Notes under the pieces: model-generated
Seen by the model: the letters and a program-made list of their open reading frames with translations, nothing else
What the model was told of the DNA's origin: nothing
The model's database searches: none
Made by a program: the position numbers and the translations under genes
Part shown: positions 51,301 through 63,100 of the stretch, in pieces
Numbering within the stretch: the stretch's first letter is position 1
How the letters are laid out: each line of letters starts with the position of its first letter
Assembly: GCA_018398585.1 (NCBI GenBank)
Contig: JAGTTD010000002.1
Span: forward strand, 27,458,186-27,522,185
Direction: 5' to 3'
From: Simmondsia chinensis
Taxonomy: Eukaryota; Streptophyta; Magnoliopsida; Caryophyllales; Simmondsiaceae
Length of the DNA stretch: 64,000 bases

Positions 51301-54100
51301 TTGTGCTGTATGATCAATCACGCACCGTGAATTTTAAGCTTTAATTCTGCAAAATCAACTTGTATAGCCGTGATACAAGAAATTAACGGAGTATTATAGA
51401 TCATACATTATTTGTGATTTTCTTTAATGGTGTAAAATCAACTTGTGTTGGTGTGTTTCACGTAAATAGTGGTGAATGATCAATCATGCACCGTGTATGA
51501 TAGGTTTCGATGGTGTGAAATCAACTTGTATACTTGTGATTCAAGTAATTAGTCGTATATGATCAATCATACACAGTGTATGATTGGTTTTAATGGTGTG
51601 AAATCAACATGTATCGGTGTGTTTCAAGTAATTAGTGGTGTGTGATCAATCACACACCATGTATAATTTGTTTTAATGCTATAAAATCAAATTCTATAGG
51701 TGTGTTTCACTTAATTAGTGGTGTTTGATCCATCATATACCGTGTATGATTGGTTTTAAGGGTGTGAAATCAAGCTCGATACGTGTGTTTCAAGTAATTA
51801 GTGGGGTATGATCAATCATACACAGTGTATGATTAGTTCAAATGGAGTGAAATCAACTTGTATAGATGTGTTTCAAGTAATTAGTGGTCTATAATCAATC
51901 ATACACCATGTATGATTGGTTTTAATGGTTTGAAATCAACGTTTATAGGTGTGCTTCAAGAAATTAGTGGTGTATGTAAGATCATACACAGTGTATGATT
52001 GGTTTTAATGTGGTGAAATCAACTTGTATAGGTGTGTTTCAACTAATTAGTTGTGTACGATCTATCATGCACCCTGTATAAAAGGTTTCATTGGTGTGAA
52101 ATCTAGTTGTATAAGTGTGCCTCAAGTAATCAGTGGTACATGATGAATCATACACCGTGTATGATAGGTTTTATTGGTGTAAAATCAACTTGTGTAGGTG
52201 TGTTTCAAGTAATTAGTGGTGTATCATCAATCATGCACCGCGAATTTTGAGTTTTAATGCCGTAAAATCAACGTGTGTAGGTTTGTTTCAAGTAATTAGT
52301 TGTGTATGAACAATCATACACCGTGTATAATATGTTTTAGTTGTGTAAAATCTACTTGTATATGTGTGTTTCAGGTGGTTAGTAGTGTATAATCAATCAT
52401 ACACCGTGTATAATACGTTTTAAGGGTGTAAAATCAACTTGTATGGGTGTGTTTCAAGTAGTAAGTGGTATATGATCAATCATACACCAAGCATGATAGG
52501 TTTTAATGGTGCTAAATCAAGTTGTATAGGTGTGTTTCACGTAGTTAGTAGTGTATGATCAATCATAAACCGTGTATGACAGGTTTCTATGGTGCAAAAT
52601 CAACTTGTATTGGTGTGTTCCAGGCAATTAGTGGTGTATGTTTAATCGTACACCATGTATAATAGGTTTTAAGGGTGTGAAATCAACTTGTATAGGTGTG
52701 TTTCGAATAATTAGTGGTGTATGATCAATCATACACCGTGTATGATTGGTTTTAATGGTGTGGAATCAGCTTGTACAGGTGTGTAGCAAGTAATTAGTGT
52801 TATATGATCAATTATACACCCTGTCTGATAGGTTTTAATAGTGTAAAATCAATTCGTATAGGTGTGTTTGTATGATTGGCTTTAATGGTCTAAAATCAAC
52901 ATGTATAGGTGCATTTCAAGTAATTAGTGGTATATGATCAATCACACACTGTGTATATTAGGTTTTAATGGTATAAAATCAACTTGTATTGGGGTGTTTC
53001 AACTAGTCAGTGGCATATGATCAATCGTATACCATGTACGATAGGTTTTGATGGTGTGAAATCAACTTGTATACATGTGTTTCAAGTAATTAGTTGTGTA
53101 CGATCAATCATACACAGTGTATGTTTGGTTTTAATGGTGTGAAATCAACATGTATCGGTGTGTTTCAAGTAATTAGTGGTGTATGATCAGTCACACACCA
53201 TGTATAATTGGTTTTAATGCTGTAGAGTCAACTTGTATAGGTGTGTTTCACGTAATTGGTGATGTTTGATCCATCGTACACCCTGTACGATTAGTTTTAA
53301 TTGTGTGAAATCAACTTGTATACGTGTGTTTCAAGTATTTAGTGGGGTATAATTAATCATACACCGTGTATGATTGGTTCAAATGGCGTGAAATCAACTT
53401 GTATAAATGTGTTTCAAGTAATTAGTGGCCTATGATCAATCACACACCGTATATGATTAATTTTAATGGTTTGAAATCAACTTGTATAGGTGCATTTCAA
53501 GAAACTAGTGGTGTATGACAGATCATACACAGTGTATGATTAGTTTTAATGTGGTGAAATCAACTTGTATAGGTGTGTTTCAAGTAATTAGTGGTGTATG
53601 ATCTGTCATACACCGTGTGTAAAAGGTTTCAATGGTGTGAATTCTACTTGTATAAGTGCGCCTCAAGTAATTAGTGGTACATGATGAATCATACACCGTG
53701 TATGACAGGTTTTATTGGTGTGAAATCAACTTGTATAGGTGTGTTTCAAGTAATTAGTGGTGTATGATCAACCATGCACCGTGAATTTTAAGTTTTAATT
53801 CTGTAAAATCAACTTGTATAGCCGTGATACCAGAAATTAACGGAGTATTATAGATCATACACGATGTATGATTTGTTTTAAAGGTGTGAAATCAACTTGT
53901 AGAGAGTGTTTCAAGTAATTGGTGGTGTATGATCAGGCATACACCATGTATAACAGGTTTTAATGGTGTAAAATCAACTTGTATAAGTATGTTTCAAGTA
54001 GTTAGTGGTGTATGATCAATCATAAACCATGTATGATTGGTTTTGATGGAGTGAAATCAACTTGTGTAGGTGTGTTTCATGTAATTAAATGTGTGTGATC
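48386..54100 (+). repeat. 3034-bp spaced higher-order repeat, two copies
   Basis: Three anchors share an offset of 3034 bp: GTTTCACGTAAATAG at 48421 and 51455, GTATGTTTAATCG at 49602 and 52636, and GTATGACAGATC at 50479 and 53513. Homology covers about 48386-51066 and 51420-54100. The 350 bp between (51067-51420) is a mosaic of other monomers: its left part matches 48610-48810 and its right part matches 50715-50820, so a patchwork of earlier duplications was inserted. Confidence 0.88.
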
Positions 54101-57100
54101 AATCGCACACAGTGTATAATAGATTTTAATGGCGTGAAATCAACTTGTATAGGTGTGATTCAAGTAACTAGTGGTACGTTACCATTCATACACCGTGTAT
54201 GATGGGTTTTAATTGTGTAAAATCAACTTGTATTGGTGTGTTTCAAGTAATTAGTGGTGTATGGTCAATCATACACCATGTATTATGAGTTTTAATGGCA
54301 TGAAACCAGCTCATGTTGGTGTGTTCTCGCAATTAGTGGTGTATGATCAATCGTACACCGTGCATAATAGGATTTAATGGTGCGAAATCAACTTGTATAA
54401 GTGTGTTTCAAGTAATTAGTGTATATGATCAATCATACACCGTGCACGATAGGTTTTACATGTGTGAAATCAACTTGTATAGGTGCATCTCAAGAAATTA
54501 GTGGTGTGTCATAGATCATACATCGTGTATGACTAGTTTTTATGGTGTGAAATCGACTTGTATGGGTGTGTTTCGAACAACTATTGGTGTATGATCAATC
54601 ATACATCGTGTATAATAGGTTTTAATTGTGTAAAATTAACTTGTATAGGTATGTTTCAAGTAATTAGTGCTGTATGATCAATTATATGCCGTGTAGGATA
54701 GGTTTTAATGGTGTAAAATCAACTTGTGTTGGTGTGTTTCACGTAATAGTGGTGAATGATCAATCATACACCGTGTATGATAGGTTTCGATGGTGTGAAA
54801 TCAACTTGTATACGTGTGATTCAAGTAATTAGTTGTGTATGATCAATCATACACTGTGTACGATTGGTTTTAATGGTGTGAAATCAACATGTATCGGTGT
54901 GTTTCAAGTAATTAGTGGTGTGTGATCAATCACACACCATGTATAATTGGTTTTAATGCTATAAAATCAAATTCTATAGGTGTGTTTCACGTGATTAGTG
55001 GTGTTCGATCCATCATATACCGTGTATGATTGGTTTTAATGGTGTGAAATCAAGCTCAATACGTGTGTTTCAAGTAATTAGTGGGGTATGATCAATCATA
55101 CACCGTGTATGATTGGTTCAAATGGAGTGAAATCAACTTGTATAGATGTGTTTCAAGTAATTAGTGGTCTATGATCAATCATACACCGTGTATGATTGGT
55201 TTTAATGGTGTGAAATCAACTTGTATAGGTGCATCTCAAGAAATTAGTGGTGTGTGATAGATCATACATCGTGTATGACAAGTTTTTATGGTGTGAAATC
55301 GACTTGTATGGGTGTGTTTCTATTAATTAGTGGTGTATGATCAATCACACATCATGTATAATTGGTTTTGATGCTGCAGAATCAACTTGTAAAGGCGCGT
55401 TTCATGTAATTGGTGGTCTTTGATCTATCGTACACCGTGTGCGATTAGATTTAATGGTGTGAAATCAACTTTTATTCGTGTCTTTCAAGTAATTAGTGGG
55501 GTATAATCAATCATACACCATGTATGATTGGTTCAAATGGTGTGAAATCAACTTGTATAGATGTGTTTCAAGTAATTAGTGGTCTATGATCGATCATACA
55601 CCGTGTTTGATTAATTTTAATGGTTTGAAATCAACTTGTATGGGTGCGTTTCAAGAAACTAGTGGTGTATGATAGATCATACACAGTGTATGATTAGTTT
55701 TAATGTTGTGAAATCAACTTGTATATGTGTGTTTCAAGAAATTAGTGGTGTATGATCTATCATACACCGTGTGTAAAAGGTTTCAATGGCGTGAAATCTA
55801 CTTGTATAAGTTTGCCTCAAGTAATTAGTGGCACATGATGAATCATACACCGTGTATGATAGGTTTTATTGGTGTGAAATCAACTTGTGTAGTGTGTTTC
55901 AAGTAATTAGTGGTGTATGATCAATCATGCACCGTGAATTTTAAGTTTTAATTCTGTAAAATCATCTTGTATAGCCGTGTTACAAGAAATTAACGGAGTA
56001 CTATAGATCATACACGATGTATGATTTGTTTTAAAGGTGTGAAATCAACTTGTAGAGTGTGTTTCAAGTAATTAGTGGTGTGTTATCAATCATACACCAT
56101 GTATAACAGATTTTAATGGTGTAAAATCAACTTGTATAAGTATGTTTCAAGTAATTAGTGGTGTACGATCAATCATAAACCATGTATGATTGGCTTTAAT
56201 GGAGTGAAATCAACTTGTGTAGGCGTGTTTCAAGTAATTAAATGTGTGTGCTCAATCACACACAGTGTATAATAGGTTTTAATGGTGTGAAATCGACTTG
56301 CATAGGTGTGATTAAAGTAACTAGTGGTATATTACCATTCATACACCGTGTATGATGGGTTTTAATGGGGTAAAATCAACTTGTATTGGTGTGTTTCAAG
56401 TAATTAGTGGTGTATGGTCAATCATACACCATGTATTATGAGTTTTAATGGCATGAAACCAACTCGTGTAGGTGTGTTCTCGCAATTAGTGGTGTATGAT
56501 AAATCGTACACCGTATATAATAGGTTTTAATGGTATAAAATCAACTTGTATAGGGGTGTTTCAACTAGTTTGTGGTATATGATCGATTGTATACCACGTA
56601 CGATAGGTTTTAAGGGTGTAAAATCAACTTGTATAGGTGTGTTTCACTTAAATAGTGGTGAATGAACAATCATACACCGTGTATGAAAGGTTTTGATGGT
56701 GTGAAATCAACTTGTATACATGTGTTTCAAGTAATTAGTTATGTACGATCAATCATTCATAGTGTATGTTTGGTTTTAATGGTGTGAAATCAACATGTAT
56801 CAGTGTGTTTCAAGTAATTAGTGGTGTACGACCAATCACACACCATGTATAATTGGTTTTAATGCTGTAGAATCAACTTGTGTAGGTGTGTTTCACGTAA
56901 TTAGTGGTGTTCGATCTATCATACACCGTGTACGATTAGTTTTAATGGTGTGAAATCAACTTGTATACGTGTGTTTCAAGTAATTAGTGGGGTATAACCA
57001 ATCATACAACATGTGTTTCAAGTAATTAGTGGGGGATAATCAATCATACGCCGTGTATGATTGGTTCAAATGGTGTGAAATCAACTTGCATAGATGTGTT

Positions 57101-60100
57101 TCAAGTAATTAGTGGTCTATGATCAATCATACGCCGTGTATGATTAATTTTAATGGTTTGAAATCAACATGTATAGGTGCGTTTCAAGAAACTAGGGGTG
57201 TATGACAGATCATACACAGTGTATGATTATTTTTAATGTTGTGAAATCAACTTGTATAGGTGTGTTTCAAGTAATTAGTGGTGTGTGATCTATCATACAC
57301 CGTGTATAAAAGGTTTCAATGGTGTGAAATCTACTTGTATAAGTGTGCCTCAAGTAATTAGTGGTACATGATGAATCATACACCGTGTATGATAGGTTTT
57401 ATTGGTGCGAAATCAACTTGTCTAGGTGTGTTTCAGGTAATTAGTGGTGTATGGTCAATCATGCACCGTGAATTTTAAGTTTTAATTTTGTAAAATCAAC
57501 TTGAATAGCCATGTCACAAGAAATTAACGGAGTATTATAGATCATACACAATGTATGATTTGTTTTAAAGGTGTGAAATCAACTTGTAGAGTGTGTTTCA
57601 AGTAATTGGGGGTGTATGATCAATCATACACCATGTATAACATGTTTTGATGGTGTAAAATCAACTTGTATAAGTATGTTTCAATCAATTAATGGTTTAT
57701 CATAAACCATTTATGATTGGTTTTAATGGAGTGAAATCAACTTGTGTAGGTGTGTTTCAAGTAATTAAATGTGTGTGATCAATCACACACAGTGTATAAT
57801 AGGTTTTAATGGTGTGAAATCAACTTGTATAGGTGTGATTCAAGTAACTAGTGGTACTTTACCATTCATACACCGTGTATGATGGGTTTTAATGGTGTAA
57901 AATCAACTTGTATTGGTGTATTTCAAGTAATTAGTGTACGATCAATCGTACACCATGTATTATGAGTTTTAGTGGCGTGAAACCAACTCGTGTAGGTGTG
58001 TTCACGCAATTAGTAGTGTATGATTAATCGTACTCCGTGTATAATGGGTTTTAATGGTGCGAAATCAACTTGTATAAGTGTGTTTCAAGTAATTAGTGCA
58101 TATGATCAATCATACACCGTGTACGATAGGTTTTTCATGTGTGAAATTAACTTATATAGGTGCATCTCAAATAATTAGTGGTGTGTGATAGATCATACGT
58201 AGTGTATGACTAGTTTTTATGGTGTGAAATCAACTAGTATGGGTGTGTTTCAAATAATTAGTAGTGTATGATCAATCATACATCGTGTATAATAGGTTTT
58301 AATTCTGCAAAATTAACTTGTATATGTTTGTTTCAAGTAATTAGTGCTGTATGATCAATCATACGCCGTGTATAATGGGTTTTTATGGTGTGAAATGAAC
58401 TTGAATAGGTGTGTTTCGAGTAATTAGTGGTGTATGATCAATCACACACCATGTATAATTGGTTTTGATGCTGTAGAATCAACTTGTATAGGCGTGTTTC
58501 ACGTAATTAGTGGTGTTTGATCCACCATACACCGTGTACGATTAGTTTTAATGGTGTGAAATCAACTTGTATTCGTGCGTTTCAAGTAATTAGTGGGGTA
58601 TAATCAATCATACACCTTGTATGATTGGTTCAAATGGTGTGAAATCAACTTGTTTGGATATGTTTCATGTAATTAGTGGTCTATGATCAATCATACACCG
58701 TGTATTATTAATTTTAATGGTTTGAAATCAACTTGTACAGGTGCGTTTCAAGAAACTCGTGGTGTATGACAGATCATACACTGTGTATGATTAGCTTTAA
58801 TGTTGTGAAATCAACTTGTATAGGTGTGTTTCAAGTAATTAGTGGTGTATGATCTATCATACACCGTGTGTAAAAGGTTTCAATGGTGTGAAATCTACTT
58901 GTATAAGTGTGCCTCAAGTAATTAGTGGTACATGATGAATCATACACCGTGTATGATAGGTTTTATTGGTGCGAAATCAACTTGTCTAGGTGTGTTTCAG
59001 GTAATTAGTGGTGTATGGTCAATCATGCACCGTGAATTTTAAGTTTTAATTTTGTAAAATCAACTTGAATAGCCATGTCACAAGAAATTAACGGAGTATT
59101 ATAGATCATACACAATGTATGATTTGTTTTAAAGGTGTTAAATCAACTTGTAGAGTGTGTTTCAAGTAATTGGGGGTGTATGATCAATCATACACCATGT
59201 ATAACATGTTTTGATGGTGTAAAATCAACTTGTATAAGTATGTTTCAAGCAATTAATGGTTTATGATCAATCATAAACCATTTATGATTGGTTTTAATGG
59301 AGTGAAGTCAACTTGTGTAGGTGTGTTTCAAGTAATTAAATGTGTGTGATCAATCACACACAGTGTATAATAGGTTTTAATGGTGTGAAATCAACTCGTA
59401 TAGGTGTGATTCAAGTGACTAGTGGTACGTTACCATTCATACACCGTGTATGATGGGTTTTAATGGTGTAAAATGAACTTGTATTGGTGTGTTTCAAGTA
59501 ATTAGTGGTGTACGATCAATCGTACACCATGTATTATGAGTTTTAGTGGCGTGAAACCAACTCGTGTAGGTGTGTTCACGCAATTAGTGGTGTATGATTA
59601 ATCGTACTCCGTGTATAATGGGTTTTAATGGTACGAAATCAACTTGTATAAGTGTGTTTCAAGTAATTAGTGCATATGATCAATCATACACCGTGTACGA
59701 TAGGTTTTACATGTGTGAAATTAACTTACATAGGTGCATCTAAAATAATTAGTGGTGTGTGATAGATCATACATAGTGTATGACTAGTTTTTATGGTGTG
59801 AAATCAACTTGTATGGGTGTGTTTCAAATAATTAGTAGTGTATGATCAACCATACATCGTGTATAATAGGTTTTAATTGTGCAAAATTAACTTGTATATG
59901 TTTGTTTCAAGTAATTAGTGCTGTATGATCAATCATACGCCGTGTATAATGGGTTTTTATGGTGTGAAATGAACTTGAAAAGGTGTGTTTCGAGTAATTA
60001 GTGATGTATGATTAATCACATACCATGTATAATTGGTTTTGATGCTGTAGAATCAACTTGTATAGGAGTGTTTCACGTAATTAGGGGTGTTTGATCCACC

Positions 60101-63100
60101 ATACACCGTGTACGATCAGTTTTAATGGTGTGAAATCAACTTGTATTCGTGTGTTTCAAGTAATTAGTGGGGTATAATCAACCATACACCGTGTATGATT
60201 GGTTCTAATGGTGTGAAATCAACTTGTTTGGATATGTTTCATGTAATTAGTGGTCTATGATCAATCATACATCGTGTATTATTAATTTTAATGGTTTGAA
60301 ATCAACTTGTATAGGTGCGTTTCAAGAAACTAGTGGTGTGTGACAGATCATACACAGTGTATGACTAGTTTTAATGTTGTGAAATCAACTTGTATAGGTG
60401 TGTTTCAAGAAATTAGTGGTGTATGATCTATCATACACCGTGTATAAAAGGTTTCAATGGTTTGAAATCTACTTGTATAAGTGCGCCTTAAGTAATTAGT
60501 GGTACATGATGAATCATACACCATGTATGATAGGTTTTATTGGTGTGAAATCAACTTGTATAGGTGTGTTTCAAGTAATTAGTGGTGTATGATCAACCAT
60601 GCACCGTGAATTTTAAGTTTTAATTCTGTAAAATCAACTTGTATAGCCGTGATACAAGAAATTAACGGAGTATTATAGATCATACACGATGTATGATTTG
60701 TTTTAAAGGTGTGAAATCAACTTGTAGAGTGTGTTTCAAGTAATTGGTGGTGTATGATAAATCATACACCATGTATAACAGGTTTTGATGGTGTAAAATC
60801 AACTTGTATAAGTATGTTTCATGCAATTAGTGGTGTATGCTCAATCATAAACCATGTATGATTGGTTTTAATGGGGTGAAATCAACTTGTGTAGGTGTGT
60901 TTCAAGTAATTAAATGTGTGTGATCAATCACACACAGCGTATAATAGGTTTTAATGGTGTGAAATCAACTTGTGTAGGTGTGATTCAAGTAACTAGTGGT
61001 ACGTTACCATTCATACACCGTGTATGATGGGTCTTAATGGTGTAAAATCAACTTGTATTGGTGTGTTTCAAGTAATTAGTGGTGTATGGTCAATCATACA
61101 CCATGTATTATGAGTTTTAATGGCATGAAACCAACTCGTGTAGGTGTGTTCTCGCAAATAGTGGGGTGTGATCAAACGTACACCGTGTATAATAGGTTTT
61201 AAGGGTGCGAAATCAACTTGTAAAAGTGTGTTTTAAGTAATTGGTGTATATGATCAATCATACACCGTGTACGATAGGTTTTACATGTGTGAAATCAACT
61301 TGTATAGGTGCATCCTAAGAAATTAGTGGTGTGTGATAGCTCATACATAGTGTATGACTAGTTTTTATGGTGTGAAATCAACTTGTATGGGTGTGTTTCA
61401 AATAATTAGTGGTGTATGATCAATCATACATCGTGTATAATGGGTTTTAACTGTGTAAAATTAACTTGTATATGTATGTTTCAAGTAATTAGTGCTATAT
61501 GATCAATCATATGCCGTGTCTAATAGGTTTTTATGGTATGAAATGAACTTGAATAGGTGTGTTTCACGTAATTAGTGGTGTTTGATCCATCAAACACCGT
61601 GTACGATTAGTTTTAATGGTGTGAAATCAACTTGTGTTCATGTGTTTCAAGTAATTGGTGGGGTATAATCAATCACATATCGTGTATGATTGGTTCAAAT
61701 GGTGTGAAATCAACTTGTATAGATGTGTTTCAAGTAATTAGTGGTCTATGATCAATCATACACCGTGTATGATTAATTTTATTGGTTTGAAATCAACTTT
61801 TATGGGGGCGTTTCAAGAAACTAGTGGTGTATGACAGATCATACACAATGTATGATTAGTTTTAATGTTGTGAAATCAACCCGTATAGGTGTGTTTCAAG
61901 TTATGAGTGGTGTATGATCTATCCTACACTGTGTATAAAAGGTTTCAATGGTGTGAAATCTACTGGTACAAGTGTGCCTCAAGTAATTAGTGGTACATGA
62001 TGAATCATACACCGTGTATGATAGGTTTTATTAGGGTGAAATCAACTTGTATAGGTGTGTTTCAAGCAATTAGTGGTCTATGATCAATCATGCACCATGA
62101 ATTTTAAGTTTTAATTCTGTAGAATCAACTTGTGTAGCCATGTTACAAGAAATTAACAGTGTATTATAGATCATACACGATGTATGATTTGTTTTAAAGG
62201 TGTGAAATCAACTTGTAGAGTGTGTTTCAATTAATTCGTGGTGTATGATCAATCATGCACCGTGTATAACAGGTTTTGATGGTGTAAAATCAACATGTAT
62301 AAGTGTGTTTCAAGTAATTAGGGGGGTATGATCAATCATAAACCATGTATGATTGGTTTTAATGGAGTGAAATCATCTTATGTAGGTGTGTTTCAAGTAA
62401 TTATATGTGTGTGATCAATCACACACAGTGTATAATAGGTTTTAATGGTGTGAAATCAACTTGTATAGGTGTGATTCAAGTAACTAGTGGTACGTTACCA
62501 TTCATACATCGTGTATGATGGGTTTTAATGGTGTAAAATCAACTAGTATTGGTGTGTTTCAAGTAATTAGTGGTGTACGGTCAATCATACACCATGTATT
62601 ATGAGTTTTAATGCCATGAAACCAACTCGTGTAGGTGTGTTCTCGCAATTTGTGGTGTATGATCAATCGTACACCGTGTATAATGGGTTTTAATGGTGCG
62701 AAATCAACTTGTATAAGTGTGTTTCAAGTAATTAGTGTATATGATCAACCACACACCGTGTACGATAGGTTTTACACGTGTGAAATCAACTTGTATAGGC
62801 GCATCTCAAGAAATTAGTGGTGTGTGATAGATCATACATAGTGAATGACTAGTTCTTATGGTTTGAAATCAACTTGTATGGGTGTGCTTCAAATAATTAG
62901 TGGTATATGATCAATCATACATCGTGTATAATAGGTTTTAATTGTGCAAAATTAACTTGTATATGTTTGTTTCAAGTAATTAGTGCTGTATGATCAATCA
63001 TACGCCGTGTATAATGGGTTTTTATGGTGTGAAATGAACTTGAAAAGGTGTGTTTCGAGTAATTAGTGATGTATGATTAATCACACACCATGTATAATTG

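Noticed and set aside
6741..62817. Recurring + strand ORFs of 60-69 codons inside the array (for example 6741-6950, 8052-8261, 25300-25494, 30229-30423)
   Set aside because: They are chance open frames in an 83-bp repeat whose length is not a multiple of three. They recur only because blocks are duplicated, and they share no start context or conserved protein frame.
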